A stretch of DNA of 15,484 nt from JBIOUF01 sp044866695 (GCA_044866695.1 JBIOUF010000126.1:1-15484); one strand, 5' to 3'. Counted from the stretch's first letter, positions 1 to 8,415 are shown. Translations and numbers: made by a program. The notes: generated by a model not told the origin, from the sequence alone.

Positions 1-1593
1 GGCCGCGGTCCCGGCGGTGTAGGCCGTGGCCAGGCCGGCGGCGGCCTTCTGCGCCAGGCGAGCGGTCTCGCGGCTGGTGCTGCCCAGGGCGCCGGCGCCC
101 TCACCGAACGGGTTGCCCCGTCCCGGCGCCATCGCGGTGAGCCGGCGGAACGGCTTGAGCGCAAGCCACATGATCAGGCTGAACAGCGGCAGCAGGACCA
201 GGGTGAGCCAGGCCGGCAGCCGGGACGCGGGGTCGAGGATCACCCCGAGCACGGTCACGGTGAGCGCGGCGCCGGCGCCGAAGATCACCGCGTTGACCAC
301 CGCGGCGCCGACGGTGCGGCCGACCCCGATCACGATGCCGCGGGCGGCCGGGAACAGTCCGAGGGTGGCGAACGCCGGGAACAGCATCACCGCCAGCCGG
401 ACGACGAGGAACGAGCCGAGCAGCATCAGGCACGACACCAGCAGGAAGGGCAGCGCGAGGGCCGTCGCGAGGGCAGCCAGGATCGCGTAGGCGACCCGGG
501 TGTCGGAGCGTTGCCCGGTGAGGAACTGGTAGGCGGCCGGGTCGTCCTTGCGGACCCGGTCGGCCAGGTCGCCGAAGTCGTCGCGCTTGGCGTCGATGAT
601 CCTCCGTCCGGCCTCCGGGTCGTCCTGGACTACGCGGGCCTCGCGCCAGGTCAGCGTGGTGGCCCGGAACAGCGCGGGGCCGTACTTCGTCGCGGTCGCG
701 GAGTCGGTGGAGCCGAGCTCTCCGGCCAGCCAGGCGGGGTACAGGATCGAGGACTGCAGGCTCGACGCGACGGCGGTCGCCGGGTCGGCGGCGGTGTCGC
801 CGTTCAGCCCTTGGACGACCCCGCCGAGGGTGTTGGTGACGGTGTCGTCGGCGATCTGCCCCGCCTCGACCGGCCACCGGAACAGGGCGGCGGCGACCAC
901 GACCACGAACAGCGACCACAGGACCGCGCCGGCCGAGGAGGCCATCGCCATGCCGCGGGCCTTGACCAGCAGCAGCAGCCCGACCATCACCAGCACCACC
1001 GGAGCCCAACGCTCGAACAGCCGGGAGTGCAGCACGTCGGAGACCCGGATGAGCAGCGGGTCGAAGATCTGAAGGAACGTCGGCCGGAAGGCCACCTCGG
1101 TCAGCGACGCGGTCAGGGCGGACAGCCCCACCGGCAGGTTCATCACCCAGTTCCCCACGGACGTGCCGATCACGGCGTCCGGCTCCCGGGCGGCGTCCGG
1201 GCCGCAGCCCAGGTCGTAGGTGTTCCACCGGAGCCCGGCGAACCCGTACTGCTCGTACACCGTGGTCGTAGCGTCGTCGGCGAACGGGTCCTCCTCCGGC
1301 GGCAGAACGTCGGGCTCCGGGCCGAAGAACGCCGCGAGCCCCTGACCCGGCTGGTCGGGGGTCGGTGACTCCTTGCAGTCCATGTCCAGCGTGGCCACCG
1401 AGGACCGGCCCGCGCTGGCCAGGGAGTCGTCGGCGGTGACGGCGGACGCCTGGGCCGGCACCAGCGAGATCACCAGCACCGTGGCCACCCCGGCGAGCAG
1501 CCCGCCCAGGACCGCGGGACGGGTGCGGTTGGTCCGCGGTGCGGTGACCCGTGGTCGCGCCGCCGGTCTCCACGCCTCGCTCCGGTCGCTCAT
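1..1593 (-). CDS. TrbL/VirB6-like polytopic membrane protein of a conjugative type IV secretion system (partial, C-terminus outside window)
   Basis: This frame stays open for 531 codons from ATG 1593 to the window edge. It starts MSDRSEAWRP; a basic stretch and a hydrophobic segment ending PAQASA (about residues 21-48) look like a signal peptide or first helix. A soluble region of about 140 residues follows, then helices near 195-212 (VVLVMVGLLLLV) and 216-235, a second soluble region (about 240-365), and at least four more helices near 368-392, 393-412, 430-450 and 457-477. The in-window end is Ala/Gly-rich and probably cytoplasmic. This layout and the position directly after a VirB4-like ATPase fit the inner-membrane channel component (TrbL/VirB6 role) of actinobacterial conjugation systems; the role is inferred from topology and context, not from a diagnostic motif. 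The ATG overlaps the ATPase stop (ATGA), implying translational coupling. The stop codon lies beyond position 1. Confidence 0.75.
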   Translation of the reverse strand, partial: MSDRSEAWRPAARPRVTAPRTNRTRPAVLGGLLAGVATVLVISLVPAQASAVTADDSLASAGRSSVATLDMDCKESPTPDQPGQGLAAFFGPEPDVLPPEEDPFADDATTTVYEQYGFAGLRWNTYDLGCGPDAAREPDAVIGTSVGNWVMNLPVGLSALTASLTEVAFRPTFLQIFDPLLIRVSDVLHSRLFERWAPVVLVMVGLLLLVKARGMAMASSAGAVLWSLFVVVVAAALFRWPVEAGQIADDTVTNTLGGVVQGLNGDTAADPATAVASSLQSSILYPAWLAGELGSTDSATATKYGPALFRATTLTWREARVVQDDPEAGRRIIDAKRDDFGDLADRVRKDDPAAYQFLTGQRSDTRVAYAILAALATALALPFLLVSCLMLLGSFLVVRLAVMLFPAFATLGLFPAARGIVIGVGRTVGAAVVNAVIFGAGAALTVTVLGVILDPASRLPAWLTLVLLPLFSLIMWLALKPFRRLTAMAPGRGNPFGEGAGALGSTSRETARLAQKAAAGLATAYTAGTAA

Positions 1594-4355
1594 GCGACCG
1601 CTTCCCCGTCGTCGGCGTCCCGGTCGCCGGGAATCCGGTGCAGGTCGGGCTGGTCGCCGCCCGGCCGGATCGCGGCGTGCCCGTCGAGCGTGTCGTCGGG
1701 CAGCCCTCGCGGCGTGGTGTCCAGCGCGGCCAGGAGGTCCGGCTGCGCGGTCAGGTCGACTCGAATCTTGTCAACGTGACCATCCACGTCGCGCATGACG
1801 AACTCGCGGAACCCGTTGGCCGGAGAACCGTGCCCGGCGGCGCTCCCGTGCGGCGACAGCGTGGCCAGGGTGCGTTCGTAGCCGACGCCGGTGGGTACGC
1901 GGAGCATCCGCAGGCCGTCGCGGGCGGCGTCGTCGTCCTCGATCCGCCCCACGAAGGCGGCGGACATGAAGTTGGCCACGTCCATGCCGAGCACGTCGAC
2001 CGGGTTCTGCGAGGCCGCCAGCACGGCCGTGTTCCACTTGCGCGAGTCGCGGCCCAGCCTGGTGAACAGCGCCCGCCCGGCCGACCACTCGCCCAGGAAG
2101 TGGGTCTCGTCCAGGGCGATGAGCTTGCGGTCGCCCATCGGCCGCCCGTACACCGCCCGGGTCGCGTACCAGGCGCAGAGGTGCAGCAGCGGGACGGCGA
2201 GCTGCTCGGAGGTGCTCCACGCCTCCCGGGGGACGCCGCGCGGCGGCAGGATCAGGCCGGGCATGGTCAGCACGGTCAGGTCCGCCTGCAGCCGCTGCCC
2301 GATGTAGACCGGGCAGGGGAAGAACAGCCGGGCCAGCGGCATCTCGGCCATGTCCCGCAGGTAGCTGGCGACCACCTGGCCGTGCGGGTCGTCGTTCGCC
2401 TCCAGGTTCTCGATCACCCGCCACAGCGACGACAGCCGGGCGCCCTTGGTCTGGCGAACCGCGTCGGAGACCACCAGCGCGGTCTGCGGCATCCGGGTCA
2501 CCTCGGGGGGCAGCAGCATCTTGACGACGTCCATCGTCAGCAGCTTGCGGTCCTGCGCCGCCAGCACCCGGGCCTCCTCCAGCGCCTCCTCGTCGGCGTA
2601 CGACGCCGGCAGCGGCTCGGGCACCACGTCGAAGGGGTTCAACGTGCCGGGCGCGGAGCTGGTCAGGTCCACGTGCCGGGCCCTGCCCTCGAGCTCGGGC
2701 AGCTCGGTGAGCCGGGCCAGCGGCCCGGACGGGTCCATGATCACGGTGGGGATCCCGCGCAGCGCCGCGGCGTGCGCCACCGCGCCGAGCAGCACCGTCT
2801 TGCCCGCGCCCAGCCCGCCGACCACCGGCACCAGCCCCGAGGTCTCGCGCACCTCGGTGGCGTAGTGGGTGTCGAACATCACCGCCCGGCGAGACGACCC
2901 CGCCGTGTAGCCCAGGTAGGGGCCCCGGCGGTCGCCGGCCTGGGACGCGGCGGTCGGCAGTCCCGCGGCCACGTAGAGGACCGGCAGGCGCCGCCGGTAC
3001 GCCGTGGTCGACACCGGCTCGCCCGGGATGAACTCGCGGAGCAGGCCGTGCTGCCCGCGGGGGTGCTCGATGGTCACCCGCCGGCCGCGGTAGGAGGCGA
3101 CCACCCGGCGGACCCGCTCCAGGCACTCGGCCTCGGTCGAGCCCGACACCGCGAGGCGGAACCAGCCGTGGGCCCGGGCGGAGGCGACGTCGGCGCCGCG
3201 GGACATCTGGTCCTCCACCATCCGGGCCTGGGCCGCCTGCCGGTCCAGCGTCAGCGGCTCGTCCAGGTCGTGCTCGTGGTAGTGCCGCTGCATGTCGCGC
3301 ACCACCAGCAGCTTGCGCTGGATCGTCTTGCGCGCCTCGCCGCCGGAGAGCACGTCGAAGTGGGCCGACCACTCCACGGGGAACGGGAGCCGGTCGGTGT
3401 GGGCGAGCCACGGGTCGTGTGCCGGGTCCGGGGCCTCGATCTCCTCCAGACGGCCCACCGACAGCACGGCGACGTGCCGCTCCTGGACCCGGGTGCCGTT
3501 GCCGGTGTCCCGCAACCCCACCACCCGGGTCGTCCGCGCGAAGGGAGCCTGGGTGTGCTCGACGTCGTCGGCGAAGGAGTGCAGGTCCTCGGCGTCCCAC
3601 CGGGGGTCGTCGTGCGGGGAGAGGTTGCGCGGCGACGGCAGGCCGATGCCGAGGCTGCGGCGCAGCAGCCACTCCATCTCCCGCACGGTGGCCGGGCGGC
3701 CGTCCATGCCCGGCAGGGCGACCGCTTCGGTGACCCGCTCGAGGAGCCCCTGCAGCCGGGCGAACTCCCGCGACCCCGGCCGGCGCAGCACCGCGGACGC
3801 CACCCGCCCGGTCAGCGGCCGGCCGGCCAGCCGGACCCCGAGGAACACCTCCTTGTCCGCCATGGTCTGGTGCTGCAGGTGCCGCTGCATCGCGACCAGG
3901 TGGTCCTCCCACGCGCCCCGCGCGCCGGGTGTCCCCGCCCGCTCCTCGGCGGCCTGAGCCTGGGGGCTCAGCCGGTGCAGCCGGCGCGCCCACTCGTCGG
4001 CCGGGTACGGCCGGGTCGTCACGCGCAGGTGCAGCCGGTGACCCGACAGCCAGGCCAGCGCGTCACCCAGGCCCACGACCAGCTGCTCGCGCTGGGCGTC
4101 GGACCGGAACGCCCACGGCTGGGTGGGCAGCCAGAACCACGCCCAGCTCTCGCGGTCGGTGAAGACGAGGTGGCCGTCGATCTCCCGGATCGCCAGCCTG
4201 GCCCGGCGTACCCGCTCCTGGGGGCGGGCGCCGCGCCCTCGCCCACCGGACCGCCGCGCCGGCCGCGGCCCGGCCGGGGTGGACCCGGAGTCCTGGGCCG
4301 AGCCCGACGGGGCCCGCCGCTCACGCCGCAGTCGTCGTCTGCGCACGCCGACCAC
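1590..4355 (-). CDS. VirB4/TraC-like conjugation ATPase
   Basis: A 921-residue protein, in the usual size range of VirB4-type ATPases, which power substrate transfer and pilus or channel assembly at the inner membrane. A clear Walker A motif (GGLGAGKT, Lys519) is followed by a strand ending VIMDPSGP. A Walker B motif (KLIALDETH, Asp749-Glu750) follows about 230 residues later, and then AASQNPVDVL, which resembles the conserved TQ/SQ-containing strand after Walker B in this family. The N-terminal 450 residues lack a nucleotide-binding motif and correspond to the non-ATPase VirB4 domain; the first 50 residues are Arg/Pro-rich. The start is a GTG overlapping the upstream gene by 35 bases. GTG 4346 is an alternative, and the true start is uncertain by a few codons. 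The TGA stop overlaps the next ATG (ATGA). The family assignment is firm; the exact conjugation subtype is not. Confidence 0.88.
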   Translation of the reverse strand: MVGVRRRRLRRERRAPSGSAQDSGSTPAGPRPARRSGGRGRGARPQERVRRARLAIREIDGHLVFTDRESWAWFWLPTQPWAFRSDAQREQLVVGLGDALAWLSGHRLHLRVTTRPYPADEWARRLHRLSPQAQAAEERAGTPGARGAWEDHLVAMQRHLQHQTMADKEVFLGVRLAGRPLTGRVASAVLRRPGSREFARLQGLLERVTEAVALPGMDGRPATVREMEWLLRRSLGIGLPSPRNLSPHDDPRWDAEDLHSFADDVEHTQAPFARTTRVVGLRDTGNGTRVQERHVAVLSVGRLEEIEAPDPAHDPWLAHTDRLPFPVEWSAHFDVLSGGEARKTIQRKLLVVRDMQRHYHEHDLDEPLTLDRQAAQARMVEDQMSRGADVASARAHGWFRLAVSGSTEAECLERVRRVVASYRGRRVTIEHPRGQHGLLREFIPGEPVSTTAYRRRLPVLYVAAGLPTAASQAGDRRGPYLGYTAGSSRRAVMFDTHYATEVRETSGLVPVVGGLGAGKTVLLGAVAHAAALRGIPTVIMDPSGPLARLTELPELEGRARHVDLTSSAPGTLNPFDVVPEPLPASYADEEALEEARVLAAQDRKLLTMDVVKMLLPPEVTRMPQTALVVSDAVRQTKGARLSSLWRVIENLEANDDPHGQVVASYLRDMAEMPLARLFFPCPVYIGQRLQADLTVLTMPGLILPPRGVPREAWSTSEQLAVPLLHLCAWYATRAVYGRPMGDRKLIALDETHFLGEWSAGRALFTRLGRDSRKWNTAVLAASQNPVDVLGMDVANFMSAAFVGRIEDDDAARDGLRMLRVPTGVGYERTLATLSPHGSAAGHGSPANGFREFVMRDVDGHVDKIRVDLTAQPDLLAALDTTPRGLPDDTLDGHAAIRPGGDQPDLHRIPGDRDADDGEAVA

Positions 4356-4794
4356 CCCCGCCCAGCCGCCGCTCGAGGTCGGCCAGCGTCCCGACCCGGA
4401 CGGCGGCGACCGAGAGCCGGGTCGTCGGCCCGGACCGGTCGCCCCCGTGGCGGGCCGTGCCGGGCACCCCGCGAGCCCGCGGGTGGCGGCGCGCGTGGGG
4501 CGCCAGGGCCTCCGCGCGGGCCAGCTGCCACACCGACCGCAGCGGCCGGTCGTGGTCGACCAGCCCGGTGACCGCGTAGGTCGCCAGCACGGTGACCACC
4601 AGCTCCCACACCGGCGGCACGCTGACCGGGACCGGCAGCACCGCCTCGACCAGCAGCACCCCGACGAACAGGGTCACCCCGATCCCGTACGCCGAGTACC
4701 TCGCCGTCCACGGCAGCGTCATCCCCTGGGGGCCGAGCCACACCGCGTCGACCCGGTAGACGTCGTCGTCCGGACGCAGCAACACCCCGCGCAC
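4321..4794 (-). CDS. Small PrgI/TcpE-like membrane protein of the conjugation operon
   Basis: A 157-residue protein. About 30 hydrophilic residues (LLRPDDDVYRVDAVWLGPQG) precede two close hydrophobic helices, near 34-54 (GIGVTLFVGVLLVEAVLPV) and 60-78 (WELVVTVLATYAVTGLV). A basic, Arg-rich cytoplasmic tail follows. Two-helix proteins of this size directly upstream of a VirB4-like ATPase are typical of Gram-positive conjugation operons (PrgI/TcpE position), where they form part of the membrane platform. This assignment rests on position and topology only. The gene starts with GTG just six bases after the stop of the preceding gene and has no clear ribosome-binding site, which suggests translational coupling; GTG 4785 is an alternative start. 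Its 3' end overlaps the ATPase gene by 35 bases. Confidence 0.6.
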   Translation of the reverse strand: MRGVLLRPDDDVYRVDAVWLGPQGMTLPWTARYSAYGIGVTLFVGVLLVEAVLPVPVSVPPVWELVVTVLATYAVTGLVDHDRPLRSVWQLARAEALAPHARRHPRARGVPGTARHGGDRSGPTTRLSVAAVRVGTLADLERRLGGGGRRAQTTTAA

Positions 4795-4800
4795 CCGCGC

Positions 4801-5064
4801 TCAGCCGCGGGCGAACACGAAGTCGGCGATCTCGTCGCCGAAGCCGTAGAACATCGCCGCTCCCCCGATCACCGCGCAGCCCAGGAGCACGTTGGTGATG
4901 GTCAGCGCGTTCTGGCTCATCTGGCCCTTTCGGGCACCGGCGATGATCGCGATCCCGATGAACAGCAGCACCACCGGGACGATGTTGCGGACTCCCCACT
5001 CCACGATGCCGTCGGAGTTGATGTCCGGGTCCGTCGCCGCCGCGACGAGCATGCCAACAGCCAT
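4801..5064 (-). CDS. Small two-helix membrane protein, first visible gene of the conjugation operon (possible pilin-like subunit)
   Basis: An 87-residue protein starting MAVGMLVAAATDPDIN. The ATG at 5064 was chosen because GGAGGT lies eight bases upstream, the best ribosome-binding site in the operon. Two hydrophobic helices lie near residues 29-43 (VPVVLLFIGIAIIAG) and 57-71 (ITNVLLGCAVIGGAA), separated by a short polar loop with KGQMSQ; the end is acidic-aromatic (DEIADFVFARG). Size, two-helix topology and operon position resemble VirB2/TrbC-type pilins or the small accessory membrane proteins of Gram-positive conjugation systems. No cleavage site or family motif is obvious, so the pilin role is only a suggestion. 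It is separated from the next gene by six bases. Confidence 0.65.
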   Translation of the reverse strand: MAVGMLVAAATDPDINSDGIVEWGVRNIVPVVLLFIGIAIIAGARKGQMSQNALTITNVLLGCAVIGGAAMFYGFGDEIADFVFARG

Positions 5065-5172
5065 CAGCGAGCACCTCCAGTCAGCAAGCCAGTGGGCAGC
5101 CGGGACCGACGCCCACCGCAGGCGCGCCGTCCCGCAGCGCTTGAAGTACGCAGCCACTTCCTCCCAGCCGAC

Positions 5173-5212
5173 CGCCTGCGGAGCAGCCTGGACAGTGGCG
5201 AAGGCGCAGGCG
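5173..5212. repeat. Inverted repeat upstream of the conjugation operon
   Basis: A perfect 8-bp inverted repeat: CGCCTGCG at 5173-5180 and CGCAGGCG at 5205-5212, separated by 24 bases. It lies 109-148 bases upstream of the first conjugation gene. It could be an operator or a hairpin in the leader, but in DNA this GC-rich such repeats also occur by chance. Confidence 0.3.
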
Positions 5213-5246
5213 TCCGTGCCGGACCGCCTTCCCGAAAACCTGCTCT

Positions 5247-5284
5247 CGCCGCCTGGCCGGGCAACCGGAAGGTCCCTGGCGGCG
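5247..5284 (-). terminator. Possible terminator of the GNAT/acyl-CoA synthetase gene
   Basis: Seven-base inverted repeat (CGCCGCC at 5247-5253, GGCGGCG at 5278-5284), beginning eight bases after the TGA of the minus-strand gene. The 24-base loop holds a second small CCGG repeat. A run of four T follows only about a dozen bases past the stem, so this is not a canonical intrinsic terminator. It is a weak call based on position and stem. Confidence 0.3.
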
Positions 5285-5291
5285 CTGGGGC

Positions 5292-8015
5292 TCAGAGCGC
5301 GGTGCTCAGCTGTCGCGGGATCCCGGTCTGCACGGCCAGGGCGGGCGCGAGGCGCACCTTCGCATCCACGATCGCGATCCCCGAGGCGGACGCCATGACC
5401 GGGTTGAGGTCCAGCTCGGCGACCTCGGGGACCTCCGCGGCCAGCCGGCCGAGCCGGACCAGCGCGCGCTCCAGCCCGGCGACGTCGACCGGGGGCGAGC
5501 CGCGGTAGCCGTCGAGGAGCGGCCAGATCCGCAGGGACCGGACGGCCCGGCGCGCGTCGACGTGGTCGAAGGGCGGCATCAGGAACGCCCGGTCGTCCCA
5601 GACGTCGAGAGCGGTGCCGCCGGCCGCCACCATCACCAGGGGTCCGAAGGCGGAGTCCCGGACGATGCCCAGGGCGACCTCGACCCGACCGGGCAGCATC
5701 GGCTGCACGATGACCGCGACGCCGTCCGCGCCGAGCTCCCTGGCGAAGTGGTCCGCGGCCTGCCGGACCTCGGCAGGGGACCCCACCCCCACGCGGACCA
5801 GCCCCCGCTCGGTCTTGTGCACGATGGCCGGGTCGGCCACCTTCACCGCGACCGGGTAGCCGAGGCGGTCGGCGACCCGGACCGCTGCGGCGGCGCCGTC
5901 GGCCACCTCACCGAGCGGCCGGAGCCCGTACGGCGAGAGCAGCCGCCGGATGTCGGGCAACGACAGCCACTGGTCCACCGGCGGGCCGGCGAGCAGCCCC
6001 CGGGCCACCGCCCGGGCCGCGTTCGGCGCGTCGTCGTCGACAGCGTCGGCGGCGTCGTCGGCGTCGACCGGCTCGTGCCGGGACCTAAGCCAGGCGGCGT
6101 ACCGGACCTGGTGTGCCAGTGCGCTCAGCGCGTCCTCGACCGTCTCGAACGAGGTGGCCCCGGCCGGCGGCCCGACCGCGCCGTCACCCAAGATGACCAG
6201 GAGCAGCGGCAGTCCTTGACCCGCCGCGGCCATCTCGCGGACGACCTGAAGCAGGCCGGGCAGGTCGCCGGCGATGGTGCTCACCAGGGCGACCACGACC
6301 GCGTCCACCTCCTCGGAGGCGAGCAGCTCCCCGACACACGCGCGCAGCTCGTCGGGAGCCACCGCCGCGCCGAGGTCGACCGGGTTGCGGACCCCCGCCG
6401 CGCCGGCCGCCCTACGGGCAATCCGGTGGCGCAGCCCCGGCCCCAGCTCGGGGACGGCGAGCCCGAGCGCCTCGGCCGCGTCCGCCGCCATCACGCCGAT
6501 CCCGCCGGCGTTGCTCACCAGGCCGACCCGGGGACCGCGGGCGAGCGGCTGCTCGGCCAGCAGCCGGGCGGTGTCGGTCAGCTCGCGGCCGGTGCGACAC
6601 TCGATCACGCCGGTCTGCGCCACCAGCGCCCGAAGGCCCGCGCTGGGCACCGCCGCCGCCGCCGTGTGCGACGCCCCGGCGCGGCGACCTCCCGAGGACC
6701 GCCCGCCGACCACGACGAGCAGCGGCTTGCGCTCGGCGAACGTGCGGGCCAGCCGGGCGAACCTCCGTACGTTGCCCAGCGACTCCAGGTACAGCGCGGC
6801 CGCGGTGACCCGCGGGTCGTCCAGCCACGCCGCGAGCAGGTCGTTGCCGGAGACGTCGGCCTTGTTGCCCAGCGACACGAAGCCGCTGATGCCCAGCCCG
6901 GTCCTCCCGGCGGTCTCCAGCAGCGTGATGCCCACGCCTCCGGACTGCGACGCCACGGCGAGGCCGCCGCTCGGGGGCAACGACGGAGCCAGGGTCGCGT
7001 TCAGCCGGACCGACGGGTCGTTGCTCATCACGCCCAGGCAGTTGGGACCGACCAGCCGCACGCTGTGCGCCCGCGCCAGCCGGACGAGCGCGGCCTCGGC
7101 GGCCGCGCCGTCGGGACCCAGCTCCCGGAACCCCGATGAGATCACCACCACACAGGACGCGTCGGCGCGACAGGCGTCGGCCACGACCTCGTGCACCCGG
7201 TCCGCCGGCACGGTGGCCACGACCAGGTCGAGCCGCGCCGGGACGGCGGACAGCCGGGGGTAGACCGCGACGCCGTCGAGCTCGGCGGCAGCCGGATGCA
7301 CGACGAAGAGCTCTCCTCGGTACCCGCAGGCCCGGATCCCCCGCACCACGGCGTTCCCCACGCCGGTGCGGTCGCGTCGTACGCCGACCACCGCCACCGT
7401 GCTCGGGTACAGCAGGGGCTGCAGCGACCGCGCCTCCGCCGCGCAGTCGCGCTGGTCGGAGGCTGCCACCGCGGTCCGGGTCAGCGACGTGCTCAGCTCC
7501 AGCAGCACGACGTCGTCCTCGACCCGGCGCCGGGCCGTGAACCCGGCATCCTTGATCACCCGCAGCATGGCGGTGTTCTCGGCCAGCACCTCCGCATGCA
7601 GCGTGGTCACGTCGCAGCGCCGGGCCACGGCCGCGAGGTGCTCCAGCAGGAGGGTGCCGAGCCCCCGGCCGTGGGCGGCGTCGGCGACGAACAGTGCCAC
7701 CTCGGCCTCGTCGTCGCTCAGCCGGTGCGCCGCGCCGAGGGCGAGCAGGTCCTCGCCGGCCTCCGCGACGAGTGCGGCCAGCACGGACTCCGGCTGGTCG
7801 TAGAGCCGCTCGACGTACTGGTCGCCGGTCCGGCGGCCCACGGTGAAGAAGCGCATCCTGAGACTCTCCAGGGAGGCCGTCGCGTGCAACGCCACCAGAC
7901 GCTCGCGGTCCCCCGCCTCCAGCGGGCGGATCCTGGCCACCCGGCCATCGGCGAGCAGGACGTCGGCCGGGGGCACGGGTGGGGTCAGGCCTGCCCCGTC
8001 GACGCCCCACTGCAT
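5292..8015 (-). CDS. Bifunctional GNAT acetyltransferase / ADP-forming acyl-CoA synthetase-like protein (Pat-type, GNAT at the N-terminus)
   Basis: A 907-residue protein. Residues about 25-180 are a GNAT domain (RIRPLEAGDRERL; acetyl-CoA loop HGRGLGT at 115-121). A CoA-binding Rossmann domain follows (about 200-320, start STVAVVGVRRDRTGVGNAV), then succinyl-CoA-ligase-like domains (LVGPNCLGV at 321-329, ASQSGG at 355-360). His450 in AGASHTA sits where NDP-forming acyl-CoA synthetases carry the phosphohistidine. An ATP-grasp domain ends the protein (GYPVAVKVADPAIVHKTERG). Proteins with these domains are protein lysine acetyltransferases that control acyl-CoA synthetases; the GNAT-first order is the one known in actinobacteria, whereas enterobacterial Pat has it last. 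ATG 8015 was chosen because AGGA lies about eight bases upstream and the similarity starts just inside it; the frame stays open further but runs over the divergent DUF1876 gene. Whether the synthetase half is active is open, though its His is retained. Confidence 0.9.
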   Translation of the reverse strand: MQWGVDGAGLTPPVPPADVLLADGRVARIRPLEAGDRERLVALHATASLESLRMRFFTVGRRTGDQYVERLYDQPESVLAALVAEAGEDLLALGAAHRLSDDEAEVALFVADAAHGRGLGTLLLEHLAAVARRCDVTTLHAEVLAENTAMLRVIKDAGFTARRRVEDDVVLLELSTSLTRTAVAASDQRDCAAEARSLQPLLYPSTVAVVGVRRDRTGVGNAVVRGIRACGYRGELFVVHPAAAELDGVAVYPRLSAVPARLDLVVATVPADRVHEVVADACRADASCVVVISSGFRELGPDGAAAEAALVRLARAHSVRLVGPNCLGVMSNDPSVRLNATLAPSLPPSGGLAVASQSGGVGITLLETAGRTGLGISGFVSLGNKADVSGNDLLAAWLDDPRVTAAALYLESLGNVRRFARLARTFAERKPLLVVVGGRSSGGRRAGASHTAAAAVPSAGLRALVAQTGVIECRTGRELTDTARLLAEQPLARGPRVGLVSNAGGIGVMAADAAEALGLAVPELGPGLRHRIARRAAGAAGVRNPVDLGAAVAPDELRACVGELLASEEVDAVVVALVSTIAGDLPGLLQVVREMAAAGQGLPLLLVILGDGAVGPPAGATSFETVEDALSALAHQVRYAAWLRSRHEPVDADDAADAVDDDAPNAARAVARGLLAGPPVDQWLSLPDIRRLLSPYGLRPLGEVADGAAAAVRVADRLGYPVAVKVADPAIVHKTERGLVRVGVGSPAEVRQAADHFARELGADGVAVIVQPMLPGRVEVALGIVRDSAFGPLVMVAAGGTALDVWDDRAFLMPPFDHVDARRAVRSLRIWPLLDGYRGSPPVDVAGLERALVRLGRLAAEVPEVAELDLNPVMASASGIAIVDAKVRLAPALAVQTGIPRQLSTAL

Positions 8016-8163
8016 GGCCGCATCCTGCCCGCCCGCCCGCGACCGGGCCAGAGGAGGAGGTCCCGGCGCCGGCGCGGGGACCACTCCGAGGACTTCCGCC
8101 CCTGGCCAGTCGCCCGGGAAGGCTGGAAAGGTAGGGCCGTTGTCCAGAGGCGAGGAGGGCGCG
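8016..8163. promoter_or_regulatory. Divergent promoter region with a DosR-like half box
   Basis: These 148 bases separate the divergent GNAT/acyl-CoA synthetase and DUF1876 genes and must carry both promoters. Positions 8089-8102 read AGGACTTCCGCCCC, matching 11 of 14 bases of the mycobacterial DosR core GGGACTTTCGGCCC as I recall it. A GC-rich imperfect palindrome centred on CGCCGGCG occupies about 8061-8080. No convincing -10/-35 pair was found. The box is a hypothesis, prompted by the fact that a DUF1876 gene is a DosR target in Mycobacterium tuberculosis. Confidence 0.35.
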
Positions 8164-8415
8164 ATGCACACCAGGACGTGGCAGCTGGAGCTGTTCATCT
8201 TCGAGGACGACTCCCAGACCCGGGCCGAGGCGGTCCTGCGCACGGACGCGGGGACCGAGCTGCGGCAGGTCGGCACCGCCCGCCGCAACCCCTCGGACCG
8301 CAACGTCCCCGAGATCGGCGACGAGCTGGCCGCCTCCCGGGCGCTGGCCGGCCTGGCGCACGACCTGCTGGAGGCGGCGGCGGCCGACGTCGAGCAGAAC
8401 GTCACCGCCGGCTGA
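8164..8415 (+). CDS. DUF1876 domain protein (Rv1738-like)
   Basis: An 83-residue soluble protein covering the whole DUF1876 domain. The hallmarks are an aromatic/acidic N-terminal strand (TWQLELFIFEDD), the conserved block GTARRNPSDRNVPEIGDELAASRAL at about residues 37-61, and a C-terminal helix (LAHDLLEAAAADVEQ). The family includes M. tuberculosis Rv1738, a hypoxia-induced protein that structurally resembles ribosome hibernation factors; its biochemical role is not settled. A strong ribosome-binding site (GAGGAGGG, about seven bases from the ATG) fixes the start. The gene is divergent from the GNAT/acyl-CoA synthetase gene and may share regulation with it. The family is confident; function here is inferred from relatives. 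Confidence 0.88.
   Translation: MHTRTWQLELFIFEDDSQTRAEAVLRTDAGTELRQVGTARRNPSDRNVPEIGDELAASRALAGLAHDLLEAAAADVEQNVTAG

Larger units (their letters stand above)
5065..5291. other. Intergenic region upstream of the conjugation operon
   Basis: These 227 bases lie between the stop of the acyl-CoA synthetase gene and the first visible conjugation gene, both on the minus strand. They must hold any terminator for the former and any promoter for the latter unless the two are co-transcribed. A good ribosome-binding site precedes 5064, and two inverted repeats are present (5173-5212 and 5247-5284). No convincing -10/-35 pair, tRNA gene or integrase attachment core was recognised. The reading frame of the small membrane protein stays open upstream to a GTG at 5157, but that extension is not membrane-like and has no properly spaced ribosome-binding site. 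Confidence 0.5.

Noticed and set aside
101..1573. 490-codon minus-strand frame over the left end
   Set aside because: Its translation is Arg/Gly/Pro-rich low-complexity sequence typical of an off-frame reading of GC-rich DNA. The frame starting at 1593 gives a signal peptide, membrane helices and normal composition.
1551..4571. 1006-codon plus-strand frame antisense to the conjugation ATPase
   Set aside because: The translation is His/Gln/Gly/Arg-rich with no domains. The minus strand carries clear Walker A and B motifs over the same bases.
5065..5157. 31-codon N-terminal extension of the first conjugation gene from GTG 5157
   Set aside because: The GGGAGGAA before this GTG is too close to act as its ribosome-binding site and the extension is unlike a membrane protein start. 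ATG 5064 has GGAGGT at ideal distance.
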